From NCBI GenBank assembly GCA_030770545.1, contig CM061099.1, positions 14,515,001 to 14,579,000 on the forward strand: a stretch of 64,000 nt of DNA, read 5' to 3'. Below, in pieces: positions 52,153 through 64,000 of this stretch (position 1 is the first letter of the stretch; each line of letters opens with the position of its first letter). A model generated the notes under the pieces. The model ran no database searches and was not told the origin of the DNA. It was given only the letters and a program-made list of their open reading frames with translations. Origin of the DNA: Macropodus opercularis. Its lineage: Eukaryota; Chordata; Actinopteri; Anabantiformes; Osphronemidae. Both the position numbers and the translations under genes were made by a program.

Positions 52153-55100
52153 GAAGGGGTCGGTTTAACGACATGTCCCGGACGTGCTGCGATGCCGCGG
52201 CCCCACCCGCTGCACACGCCCAGAGCCAGACCAAGCCAGGCGCTGCTCGTCACAGAGCCTTGGGGATAAACGGTCTTGAGTGTCGACAATGGCTGTAATT
52301 TTATGAAGAAGGTGAGGAACTGTGTCTCTTTATTCCGCTAACCCGATTACAGGGCTCCTCTTTGCCCGTGTGCGCACACAGTGTAATCTAAAAGCAACAC
52401 CTGGGCCGCTAGACGATACAAAACGGACAGCGTGCCAAAGTACTGGCACACCCCCAAAATGAATTAAGGTGCACCATTCAGGTCTGTTCTGACCTTGGGG
52501 AGATGTGCATACTGGTTCCTGCTCTTGGAGAGACATGCTAAATACAGTCTTTTATTACAGAGGCACTGTGAAATGTGTAATGTATGTTAATCCATGAGGG
52601 ATTGGGGAAGAGAAGAACCAGGTTCTGAAGGGACAAAATGATGGTGTTAAGAGAGAAGCCGAGAGGAACGGCGGAAGGTAGAGACAGCGCAGAGGGAAAG
52701 AAAATTGGTTCAAACAGGACAGTGAAGAAGACCGTTGGAGAGAGAAAGAGACATTGAGAAAATGACAGAGAGGTGACAGGCACATGCAGAAACGAAGCAG
52801 CCAACAGAGGGAACAGGCTGAGAGCCTGGAGAGACAGATGGAAAGACAAGGGCACATTCACACCGCAGCTGAAAAGCTTCCACTGTGTTTTGGGCTTTTT
52901 TTTTCCACACGTCACGCGTGACACAGATCTTATATTTTTTTTAGTCAATGCGATGCAAAGAGCAACATGACATTTTTCTGGTATGAACGAACGAGCAATA
53001 GAAAATCACGTTTTGATCCATGTATTAGACGTGTAGCTTGACGGCGATATGATGCCTAAACTTTCTAACGTACCTGAGGCAAGTGACATCATGTTGCTGG
53101 CTCCTTTCTTCTATAAACCAAGAATATGAATGTATGAAAAAATAAATGGCTCACAGTGAAGACCTGGGGTCATAAATAATGGAGTGCACTATGGCGCAAT
53201 TGAAAACATTGAGGGATTTTGCTGCCAGCGGCCCAGTCGATCAGGTCACTCAAAGGGGACGCGTCTGGCCGATAGAAAGTTGTCTGCGTGTGCTGACCTC
53301 AGAGGAAACAGAGTCTGAAACGGAGGAAACTTTATTTTTATATTGTCTAACTGCTCGTCAGTAAACCTTCCAGCTTCCTGCCTGTGCTGGTGGCGATATT
53401 CAAGAGACGCACAGTGCAGCTCATCGACAGCTTACTGGCTGTGTTTAGACACAGCTGATTCTGAAACGGCCACACGTGAGCAGACTGTGGTGTGAACGCA
53501 GACACAAAGAGTCGACACAGGGTCGGCTCCAGTCGTATCACTCAGCCCCTTCCTGTCTCCACCTATTGAGCGGAAGAGCGAGAGGTGTCTGGGCTGCAGC
53601 CCAGTAGCTGTTGGATCGGGTGGCTTTCCTTCCCAGAGCCCAGGCCATACGATCCTGCCCCGCCATCCGTCCTCCTTTCTCTCTTCCTCGACTGATCAGC
53701 ATGCACCGCGTCGCACGCTGTCCACCCGCCAAGAGGAGCGAGGGAGGTTCTTCTCGGTAATCTACGACCGCCATGATGACTTTGAGGAGTCCAGTTTCTA
53801 CCTTCCGTTCCCTCTCACCTCCACCTCTTCCCCACAGTCGTAATCCCGGAGCTGTCAGTGGATGGAGAGTTATGCTCTGACTGGGGAGAGGGCATTCTGT
53901 CACACGATGAAAAGCAGCGAAAAAGAATGTGGCCAGCGGAGGCCTATAAATATGTTTTACTGCGTCGCAGAGAGCCGCTTCCGTGGAGCACATGCTTTTA
54001 ATTAATCATGCCCTCACCTGATCCTGCATTACTTTTTGCTGCACGTCAGTGAACCTCAAACCGAGAAGAACCTCGGCGCTGCGCGGCTGTAGACTAGTCA
54101 TCCCGGAACTGAACAAATGAAGCGCAATTTACGACAGCAATACTTTCCTATTATTCTCTGTACAATCACCCCTTTAGTTGTAATAAGCTATCAAAACGAA
54201 GACGCATTACCGTGCTGGGAAATTGGCTCTGTAGTCCACAAGGCAATAGCTGTGAAATTAGAGTTTTGACCTATAATTATCTGATGTATCTGACAGAACT
54301 CAAATCTATTTACTCGTTGTTCCATTAGCCGTTTCATTCATGGAGGTTATCATCTTTAATATGAACACTACATCATTATCATCAACTGATGCTTCTAATA
54401 ATAGCGCGCGGAGGAATGCATTGCTGCTCGGCGTAAAGGACATGAAAAATACATGGCATCCAGGTAGGGGAAGTGCAGGCTAACGTTAAAGCCGTTGCAC
54501 AAAGACGGGAAGATTGACCACATGAAAGATTGACGAGGCACTTAAAACTAAAATTAAAAAAGTATGGAAGAAAACAAAAGGATTTTTTTATAAGTCATCA
54601 TAAAGAACAGAGGGGCTTCGCTTTTACAAGACATCTGCTAAAATATAGATTAGTGGATTTGAGACCTGGAATGACCGTCGAGCTGCAGCGAGCCTGTCGC
54701 TCTCCGTGATGGTGTGTGTGAGCGGCTGATCTATTATGGATGCTACAGCGCAAGGAAGTGGGGAAGGTTCCCTGCCCTCCTTCGTTGTATTAATCCGTTA
54801 ACAATTCAACTCAGACCTCTGGAAGTTCCATGAGTTTTTGTGAGACGGCTTAAGAGAAAGGAAAAAGAAAAGGACGAGGACAAAAACAAAACGAAGAAAG
54901 AAAAAGATATTTACCTTGAATCACATCTTTGACTGAACTCGTGACAGAGATGAAGCCTTTAAGTAAACAAAATGACTTAAATAAGCTTTGTTTCTTACCA
55001 TATTCCTTACTAATGACCCAAAACATGAGAGAATCAGTACCGACAATTTGATTTCCCTGTTTAGCTGTGTGGCGCATTTGACACAACATATACAGCTGCA

Positions 55101-57721
55101 AACATATAGCTGCACACTTATGTACATAACATGTGCATACAAATCCCCTGTGGAATACAATTATGTTTTTAGCTCCACCACAAGAGAGAACAGAGAAAAG
55201 CGGTTATCCAGCAGCCGAAGCCGAAATGCGCATCATGTATTTTTAATGAACTCACGCTAAGATCAGACATCAGGGACGGCTAAACGTCTTGAGGATATTT
55301 AGTTCGTCTAAAAGCCACAAATGAAATGAACAAATGTTTTGGGTCATGAAGTAAACAGCGGCGGTGGCAGCATCAGTGTGGAGCTGTGACTCTGGAGGGA
55401 GGTTTGGCTGGCTGTGACCTTTAGACGGCTTTTCTGTCACCCAACAGGGGCCGTGCTCTTTTGGGGCTATTTCCGAAGGCTGGGTTTTACAGCGGAGAGC
55501 AACTGAAAGCATGCGAGTACACAAGACATGCATTCATCTTGTTAATCTTGTTCCTCAGGCCACTACGCACACAGTCCAAGTCCTGAGGGAATTATGAGAA
55601 CATTCATTCTGTTTTCAATATAAATATTATTTGCGCCTGTGAGAGGCATTCAGAGAATCTTAAATATTAGAAAATACAACGTGTGCTGTAGTCCCAGAAC
55701 TTCCGGAACATGGCCAAGAATAATAAGCAACTGTGGACTGAACTGTACAACCATTTCCTGCCACTCCTGTTATTTTAAATGTCAGCTCCACGTGTGCGTG
55801 TGTGACCAAGGAACAGCCTCCCTAAGATTAAATGTAAAACACGGCTACATTTAATATTATGGGACATTGAAGCCGTCAATGATGTAGTTTTCCTTCTTTT
55901 TCTTGGATTTAAAGTCAAAGTAATTTCTGTCATTCTCACAAGTGAATATAGTCGGAAGCACTGCTGCACTGAGTTACTGTAAAACTATTGGTAGCATATA
56001 ATATAGTATAATACACTTGATATATATCAACACATAGCAACTGGTGAAGGTGCACGTACTGTATCCACTCTGTTTATGAATTTCATTTCTACAGATTTTC
56101 ACAATACTTACTAAAAATAGCTGCGCATTATCAGATACAGTTGTTCCACAGCAGAGAAGAACACGTCGCGCCTATAATTTCACTGCTTTCTTTGTCAGGT
56201 ACATAGTCAGGTACAACTGTAATCACTTTGTCCTAGATGAAACAGTTTCCAGTGATTCTCTGTTCCAAGTTTCTATCAGTGTGAGCGCAAACGTATAAGC
56301 TTTTAAACAAAGGCTCTCTCACTCTGCCTCAGGCTACACTTGCCAGTTTGCTTTCTTGTCAAGGCGGAAAAGAGACGTACATGAGAGAGAGGAGCACGTA
56401 GATGAAGAAGAAGAACGCTGGTGACAAGTCAAATCAGCCACAGACTGATGCCGAGAAGCTGATAGCGCTTTATTTACATGTTTGCAATGCGCATTTGCAT
56501 ATCAAACGCCTTCCTGCTTTATTTAAAAGCCATGTGCCTTCATGAGGCGTCGTCTGTCGCCAGCAGAACGGGAAATAAAGAAGAGAAATTGTGTCCCGTA
56601 AGCGTGTTTGCGCGCACAATGTGTACACGAAAACACAGTAACGTAACACAATGGAGAATCCACACAGGAGCAGAATGTGCCCGGTGATACTGTATGCACT
56701 GAAAGATGTTCGCACAAACACAATAAGCTCAGCTCGACAACAACAGACAAATATTTAGCTTTGATACCAGATCTTCACACCAACAGTGCATCTCATTCCT
56801 TCATATCGACCAAATGCTACTGGCTTGAAGACCGATGCAGATAAGAAGCTTCACTTGCATTCAGACATAAGCAATGGTGCAAAAATAATAACGATTATAA
56901 ATAATGTTTCAGTGCAGACTACAGGTGCTTTCAGCTGATATTTTTCTCCTGGATGACATTGCTTGCGTCAGTGGACATAAACGTGTGTTGCGTCCAAGGA
57001 AACACCTGCAGAATTTGGGCCTTACAGTCGGGACGGATCTCAACGCAAATAAAAACACTGTTTCTTGTTTCTTGTTTCCTCAGTCGTGCTCTCGCTGCTC
57101 GGTCAGAGGTGAAGAGCACAACGCGTTTTCAGCCGGAGTGGGTAATGACAGCTGGTGCTCACGCTCGTCACACTCACGGGCACTTTCCACATGGATGTGT
57201 TAATACTTTGCTTGCACAGAGACCATTAATCCAAGCCACATTTGTTCATTAATTAACGCATTATGTCACGTTCATTAATACAGCCATACAAGTGTTCCTA
57301 ATAAAAGCAAATGAATTTGAGTAAATTAAAAAAAAACTGCTCCGTGCTTACAGTACAAATGTGTGGCTGGACTGGTTTTACAGCTATTTATACATTGAAT
57401 TATTACTACTTTGCTTCTCTAAAGAAACACACTGTTTCTTTTACACTTTTGATCAGACTAAAATAGCATTTTATTACATTCGTTTCACAGCTGGGATTTC
57501 CAAGTCAATAGGTTTGGAAGCTTTGTGTTTCTTTCAGTGATATGTGTCTCCTCTCCCCACAGATATTGATTTTACTCTTGAGGAAAAAGTGTTCTGGAGC
57601 AGCAACATCTGTGAGTGAAAGTGAGTTTTTGTAGCATCACTTTCTGCCAATTATACTGTAGCTTGTTTTATTCTGCTCGCTCGCTCATCATCGGAGCCGC
57701 CCCGTTCTCGTAACGGCCGTG

Positions 57722-57907
57722 TGGGGCGTCGGGAGTCTGTCACAGCTGTCGCTTGGGCGAGAGGAGGTTCGCCCAGTCCATCGCAGGGAGCACGACTCGC
57801 ACCCGCAGCCACGGCAGCATGCGTTTATTCTGTGGGAGTATGTGGAGAGAAGAGGCCTGAACGCAGACGCGCGAGGAACATATAACAATAAAACCTTCAC
57901 GGCAGAC
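57722..57907 (+). mobile_element. Decayed fish interspersed repeat, copy D
   Basis: Recognisable pieces in family order are 'cacagctgtcgcttgggcga', 'gaggaggttcgcccagtcca', 'tcgcaggg', then 'tgcgtttattctgtgggag', 'gcgaggaacatataacaat' and 'ccttcacggcag' (compare 'gaacatgcaaactccacacag' in intact copies). It extends further through the element than copy A and is rich in CpG. Orientation is as in copy A. Confidence 0.68.
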
Positions 57908-58660
57908 AACACAAGTTGGCAAAAGTTTGAAAACCTGAGACCTACTCTATACCCAAAGGAAACAACTCCTGGCTCCCACTGTTTGTGTGTTCGAGCTTAT
58001 ATTCAGTCTGTTATAGAAAGATCAATATGTTTTTCATAGAGCTGAGCTGTGGATAATATTGCACGGGGCTCGTGTAACAAACAAATATAACCCAACGTTA
58101 CTGTATGTGTGCATCAATGTAAGGAATCATGTCTCTGACATTTGGCAGATGCTCTCAATCTCCAGCCTCAACTGTAATGAGTAACAGTAAAAACCCGGTG
58201 AGGTAATGTTCTTCTTATGGCTGCTCTCAAATCATGAGAGCCAACAAAATCATTGTAAATAACTACAGATGCGTTTTCTAATCGCATTCATGTATGTTAT
58301 TTACAGGAAAACATGCCTGGCAGCCATCGATCCTAAACCACTGGACCCGGAGGCACAAATGTCTTTATTGTATTTCTCACTGACGGCCCTTTTGTCTTAC
58401 TTACCGTATTGACAACATGGACAGAGAGAGAAGGAGACATAGAAGAAAAGACCCAGAGAATCACTTCTACCCTCATTTTTATTTCATTTCGAACTTCTTC
58501 TGCATTCGTCTTAAGCACATCTGTGTTAAAGGAGGATATTATGCGCGACTGTGTCTGTGCAAACAATGGGGATATTAAGTAGTTGTCACACTACAATTCA
58601 TTTGCACAAAGAGATAAAACATTTAAGTTGTGGCAGTCTTATATAAAACGCAGCGCGGAG

Positions 58661-58694
58661 GAGAAGGAGAGAGAGAGAGAAAAAGAGAGAGAGA
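58661..58694. repeat. (GA)n purine run
   Basis: GGAGGAGAAGGAGAGAGAGA-type run broken by an AAAA; polypurine on the + strand. Confidence 0.85.
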
Positions 58695-61600
58695 ATTTTT
58701 ATTGCAACATATCCAAATATATCCAGGCAATGTGTTACCAAATATGCAGGACCTATTTATGTCAGTGAGCATCAGTGCATCCCACTTACAGACAGAAAGT
58801 GCTGCCTCCACTGCTCAGCACAGCCAAGCATACAACGCATGCCACATACACTGTACATAGAAGAGACAGCCTCATTGTTTAGGGAGCCGCAACCACCCTT
58901 TAACCCAGATTATATGGCCAGATTACCCCCTTAAATGGGATCTGCGTTTCCAAGGCCAGAAGATACTAACGTGTAATGACCAACTCAAATGACCCATGAC
59001 TGAGCTGAGAGGAAACAAGCCTCCGGGGCAGACAAGAATCTACTGACTAGTCCTTCTAGTTCCAGGCATTCAATTATTTTCCACTTAGTATAGTGATGAC
59101 TATGGGAAAGTGGAGGCAAAGTTTAGTGAGTCTCACAACTTCTGTGTGTTGCACTGTTGGAAAGTTCGGCATGATCACATTAGGCTTAAAGATAGCGAAG
59201 TGTTTGCGAAGGCAGAGGGGTGGGTGGAGATGGTGAGATTGGGTGATGGAGGATGAGGGAGAGGGAAAGGCTGTGCTGCATACAAACTCCGTATGGTTCC
59301 TCGCAGGTGTGACGGGGAATCGCAGCAGACGGAGCACAGCGCGGAGACGTCAGGCTGCGCCGTTCGACTCTAACCACTCTTGTGCAACGAGGGGGCCTGA
59401 CTCCTCCCACCCGGGCTCCCGAGCAGGGGACCTCCCAGGAGGCTGCTGCTGATTGAAATGGAAATTCAGGAAGTAATTCTTCAGAGGGAGGAAGTGTCTC
59501 GCTCTCCCTGCCAGTCAGACTGTCTGTTCATCCTGCGGCGCTTTATTACTGTCACTTTCGGTTTGCATTAAGCCATAATCATTCATGGCACATAATCACT
59601 TTCGGTATGTTCAGCTCCAAAACCCACATGCGAGCTCCACAATCACAGGGTGGCAAAAGGTTGCCCATATTGTATGATATGCAGTCTTTTTCTTTTTTTC
59701 TTTTCAAACTCTTATCAATGTTTAAAGTGAGAAAACATAACAAGTCATAACTAAACAATTTAGTTTCAATAAAGTTGAACAGGAATGCAGTTTGAGAAAG
59801 CAGCCACTCTACTCACTCTTCATCCCACCTCATAGAAAGCCCATAAATGTTTACAACGCACTATTAAGCCATTTATTGAAGAACATAAACGCTAGAAAGT
59901 TAGCTGTAACTTCTAATAAATAACCACTCATTGCCTCTTGTCTCTTGAGAAACATCTATTTATATAATTACATCTATGTGTATTTATGACTATGGTTAAA
60001 CTGTCTATTATTTATTCTACGCAGCACAGCTGCCACCTCCCTGTCCATGCCTGCTTCTCTAAATGCTTTGCTATTAAAAGGCAACATATCAAAATCTTTA
60101 AATCGTTGATTTATTCAGCCCTAACACTTAAGAGAACAAAGCAGCCCTATGCTAGCAAAAGGTTTGACGGCGCGGCCTCAGTGCAATACGTTCAAGCTTG
60201 TGTGTTTGAAAAGGTCATTAATGATGGGCACGGACCCCTCTGGTCAAAACGCCAATATCTCTTCATTGGGCAAACAGGCCTGAGCCAGTCCCTGCTGCGT
60301 TTTTCTGTCAAACCCTGGTGTGTGTCACTTTCCAAACAATACGAAACAAAAATCACGCATGTCATCTTTCATCTGGTTCGTTATAAAAGACCAGAAGCAG
60401 AAGAAAAAGGGTAAATCATATGCAAAATGAGGGCGGCAGATCCAGTAAGCTGGAAACCTCGTTTCCATAGTGAACAATAAAAATCGGAGTTTGAATAGAG
60501 GATGTGGACAAAGGGAGCAGGTGAAGTGAGAAGAAGAGGTGGGAGTGGGCTGGTGGGCTCCCGTTAGAGGAGAGTTGGTCATTCTTAGGTGAGTTTCCTG
60601 CTATGCTAGCATCTCTGGGATTCCTTTAAATGAAATGTTAATATCAGGATGCTAACACGTTACCAATGCCACTGCTATTGGAGCACAATGACAGGTGTGC
60701 TTCCTATAATTAGTAATTATGTGTTATTGTAGACTTACAGTATATCTGCTGCATGCATGAAGATGAATCATGTAACAGAAATGCATTGCTTGTTATTGCA
60801 CTGTTGTTTCTCACACGCTTGTAGTTTCTTACCTTCTACTGTGTTAATATCATCTCAGACAGTGTTGAGCAGCGTCCTTGAGTGTGGAGACAGAAAAACT
60901 ATTTCTGTGTTATCTGTGTTCCCACAATTAACAAGCTGAACTTGACAAATAGTCATGTAACAGATCATTCCTTGTTCATTTGGCTGAACCCTCTCGTGAG
61001 ACTAATTGTGCTGTGTAACTCCAAATTTCTTATATCTTTAGAGTTGCCAACCTGTACTTTGTGAATTTGTTGTGAATCAACCAGTGGCGACAATTGACCA
61101 GCCATCAAAAAGATAAGCAAAAGAACAGTCTGGCATCGAGCTCTGAGTTATTTCTTTGACATTTGTGTCTTTCTTTCCCCACATACCTGTCTGCTGCATC
61201 CTAACAGGAACATTAACCACAGGCTGGACAGTAGTGTGCGACTGTATTCTCTGCCCACCACAGCAGGGCTTTGCAAGGGCTAGAGGCGACTGATTGCCCT
61301 GAAGTAGAACAGACCACCAAACAAGTGGGCGTAGGGCACGCAGAAGCCATAAATGTTTGCTATTGTTGCAATCCATAGGCTAAGGAGTAGGCTAAGCGAT
61401 CTGCTGGTGGTAAACAGGTCACCGCATCAATAAATTCAGTATATTCGAACAAAAACAGAGATCAAAATAATGTTATTTTTATAATGATATGAATCTTTAA
61501 AGTTTATAAAAACCTTATGACACTTGTTCAAGTGCAAGCCCCGAAATCTGTACTTGCTGAATAAACAAGGTAGAAGCCATGGAGGAGAAAATAGCCACTG

Positions 61601-61868
61601 AAAGAATGAGGAAACACTGAACACTATAGAAGGGCAAAGGTGAAGTAACGACAATTCCAGCATGATGAGAGGAGAGTGTGTTGGTCACAGCAGCTTTAAA
61701 CACAACTCCACTGATAATAACAGCACTGCTGATAAGAACTTTCTCACATGCGAGTGTTTCATGTTGGTTTAAAGTCCATGATAATGCTGCATTTACTGGA
61801 TAACGGTTTGAATCAATACTCTGTGGTTCCTACGGAATGAAAAGTGACCTTTCATTAGGAAGGTGTCA

Positions 61869-61990
61869 GCTGTTAACAGCAGTCTTGAGGTTTTTAGCTA
61901 TTCCACTTAATGCTGCTGTTGAAACAGCAGCTCTTTCTTACTGCTATAATTATAATTATTATTATCAATAAAAATAATAGCAGTAAGAAA
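61869..61990. repeat. Cluster of three palindromes
   Basis: GCTGTTAACAGC (61869-61880) is a perfect 12-bp palindrome. GCTGCTGTT-GA-AACAGCAGC (61912-61931) has perfect 9-bp arms. TTTCTTACTGCTAT (61934-61947) is perfectly complementary to ATAGCAGTAAGAAA (61977-61990) around a 29-base AT-rich loop. All three share a CTGCT/AGCAG or CTGTT/AACAG core. Confidence 0.85.
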
Positions 61991-62225
61991 TGATCGAGTA
62001 TGGTAGATGATGTTTGCATTTTTCATAAATTCGTACTTAATATTGGTTAGCATACACTAATAAACACTTCTACAAGCTGCTAAAATTGCTGAATGAAATG
62101 TGACAACACCAAAATAAATACTCACACAAGCTCGTAAAATGAATGATGTGTTAGTGTATAACTGGATTATTTAGCAGAAAAGCAAAGGGATGGTTGATAT
62201 GTGAGCTCAACCTAAACTACAAAAG

Positions 62226-62250
62226 TGTCTGTGTGTGTGGGGGGGGGGGG
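62226..62250. repeat. (GT)n followed by G12
   Basis: A short GT run passes into 12 G residues (62239-62250). Confidence 0.85.
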
Positions 62251-63186
62251 TGCAGATATAGTGTTGAGAGAGGAACAAAACAATGCACTGGTGAGGGGAG
62301 AGCTGAGGGATAGGAAAAATCAGCATTTCAATTACATGAAAGCAATTGTTTTTTATCTTGAGTGCAAGTTAATGAAACTAATTAGTCTTTGCGGCATGAA
62401 CCCTCTGGCACGTCAGATAATCGCCAGAGGCTTAGATAGTGCCAGTCAATTTTTAGCTTAGGTGAGTAGAGGGAAAAAACAAACAAGTCCTTATCACTCC
62501 AGCAGGCATTACACCTGGGGTTTACATCAACCTCAAGACATCTTTTCACCTTTACAGGTTACTTACTGGCCATTTACATGAGCTATCCACAACACTGCTC
62601 TCAGCTACAAGCTTTACAACAACCTAATTACCATTTGATTGAGAACTGCACCTAGAAATTTGAATATCTATCTAAAATAGTATGTAATTTAAAGCCAAGG
62701 TTTCCATCTGCTTTACAAAGTGTATACATGTGATGGATTGCTGCAGCACCAAACAGCTGCATATTGCTCACAAAAAGTATATTACGTTTTACTGAAAGTC
62801 TGTACTACGCAGGAGAAAAGACACTTGTAGTGGACTTTGTGATAAACAGTGTCTGAAGACAGTGAATCACAATCAGACAAGGCTGTAGTGCCGTGGAAGG
62901 CACAGGCTCCTAGACTAATACACAGCACACGTTAAGATGTATGTTATCCTGAGGTTTTATCTCAGATTGCTCGCAAATATTTCTTCGAACTGTCAGATTT
63001 TCATCTCAAAATGACTCAATTATTGTATAAACCATCAAACAGGTATTGTATAAAAAAGAGAGGTGGTCATAATCAAACACATGCAATAAATGCACACGAG
63101 ATATGGAAGTGATGAGGCTTATGGGTAACGACAGATGCACAGAGAAGAAAATACAAGCATTAATTCTTACAGTACATCTGTTCTGG

Positions 63187-63390
63187 TCTGAACACTATGT
63201 AGTTTATATGGAACTGTCCATGGTTCTGAACACCATGCAGTTTATATGGAACTGTCCATGGTTTTAAACTTCATTGAGTTTATATGGAGCTGTCTATGGT
63301 TCTGAACACCATGCCGTTTGTATGGAGCTATCCATGGTGCTGAACACAATGCAGTTTATGTGGACCTGTCCATGGTTCTGAACTGTCATG
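63187..63390. repeat. 38-bp minisatellite, five full copies plus a partial
   Basis: Each unit starts TCTGAACACCATGCAGTTTA-like and ends TGGAACTGTCCATGGT-like. Full copies start at 63187, 63225, 63263, 63301 and 63339 with no length change; a partial copy (TCTGAACTGTCATG) follows at 63377. Copies 1 and 2 are nearly identical, copies 3-5 more diverged. There is no internal symmetry apart from CCATGG. Confidence 0.95.
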
Positions 63391-64000
63391 CACAGAAGCT
63401 CTTCACAAGGCATGTGAACTGAAAAGCCATTTCAGTAACATAGATCATGAACTTTACTTTATAGCATATTCATAAAACAGGCTTCAAACAGCTACATGAA
63501 AGATGTATGAATATTTAATCTCCATTGTCTTAACCTTAAGTTCATCGCGTTTGTTATCCGTGCATTTCAATATGAATGTTTAAGTACATTAAATATGTAA
63601 CATGTTGCAAATATTTTATGCATTCAGTCTTAATCTTGAAACTGATGCTTATAGAACTCGCTCAAAGCTAAGAAACAGACAAAAAAAAGGCACTGAGTGA
63701 TCTGAGGAGATTTAGAATTTAACTGAAAAGGTCAGAACGTTGGGTGAGCGATGGATTGCTCTCACATTGATCTGGCAAAGCATCACCTTGTGTTTCTTGT
63801 TTTAATACCAACCATCGATTGACTGACCTTCATGTATATAAATGGACACTACCCTCAATGTGGGCAGCATGGATTATTTCCACTTATATCTGTTTGTCAA
63901 AGCTCTTAGAACCCCCGGCTTGTCAATCAATAGTGAGAACTGCATGGGGATTGTTCGATCCACATCAGAAAGTAATGAAAAACTGTACTAAGTGTGTATC
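63391..64000. other. Intergenic stretch, no gene recognised
   Basis: AT-rich unique-looking sequence to the right edge. Nothing was recognised. Confidence 0.75.

Larger units (their letters stand above)
43176..57562. other. Intergenic stretch, no gene recognised
   Basis: Mostly unique sequence. It contains a (TG)n run at 52134-52152, a possible TATA element at 45590, and somewhat more CpG-rich patches around 47,980-48,110, 49,700-49,960 and 53,540-53,760. Open frames of 154 codons (47878-48342, +) and 151 codons (53538-53993, -) have no recognisable domain. If synteny with human holds, the gene facing away from suclg2 would be tafa1, but none of its cysteine-rich coding exons was found. Confidence 0.7.
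57908..63186. other. Intergenic stretch, no gene recognised
   Basis: Contains a (GA)n run (58661-58694), a GC-rich patch (about 59320-59450), a palindrome cluster (61869-61990), a (GT)n-G12 run (62226-62250) and a homeodomain-site-rich stretch (62310-62460). The 142-codon frame at 59986-60414 (+) shows no domain. Confidence 0.7.

Noticed and set aside
53538..53993. 151-codon minus-strand open frame
   Set aside because: Arg/Gly-rich composition follows local GC content; no family recognised.
58636..58660. TATATAAAACG element upstream of a (GA)n run as a possible promoter
   Set aside because: No transcript support and no gene downstream; TATAAA motifs are frequent in this AT-rich sequence.
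59986..60414. 142-codon plus-strand open frame
   Set aside because: No recognisable domain, and no promoter or splice evidence.

Overview
The window looks like nuclear DNA from a ray-finned fish, most likely a teleost. It holds one recognisable protein-coding gene, split into short exons with canonical GT-AG introns, set in AT-rich non-coding DNA with microsatellites and several decayed copies of an interspersed repeat typical of fish genomes. There are no prokaryotic features: no operons, dense ORFs, CRISPR array, or recognised rRNA or tRNA.

The left part (about 1 to 37,055, minus strand) is suclg2, the GDP-forming beta subunit of mitochondrial succinyl-CoA synthetase. Nine coding exons can be placed to the base: 36972-37055, 22544-22685, 10002-10101, 8940-9030, 7285-7437, 6345-6434, 4890-4986, 1904-2065 and 533-675. 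Spliced, they give one open frame of 1,062 bases (354 codons). It covers the mitochondrial leader, the whole nucleotide-binding (ATP-grasp) part and the start of the CoA-ligase domain. The last roughly 78 codons (by comparison with the ~432-residue human protein) and the 3' UTR lie beyond the left edge. Introns 1 (14.3 kb) and 2 (12.4 kb) make up most of the gene; the others are 0.85-2.8 kb.

The promoter side (37,056 to about 37,275) has a YY1-type site over the start codon, three TGACGT elements within 50 bases upstream, and a (TAA)n microsatellite of about 104 bp only 116 bp upstream of the ATG.

The right part (37,275-64,000) contains no coding exon I can support. It is the upstream flank of suclg2. 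In human the divergent neighbour on this side is TAFA1 (established synteny, not seen here). It holds two decayed copies of the fish repeat (about 43.1 and 57.8 kb), simple repeats, a 38-bp minisatellite at 63,187-63,390, a palindrome cluster at 61.87-61.99 kb, and stretches that may be conserved non-coding elements.

Nothing here amounts to a new biological system. The items most worth a second look are an inverted pair of GAAGCC...GGTGAA hairpin motifs in intron 1 that resemble a hammerhead-ribozyme-like core, the 38-bp minisatellite, the palindrome cluster, and the CRE/YY1 promoter next to an expandable microsatellite. All coordinates were read by eye; no alignment or database search was run.
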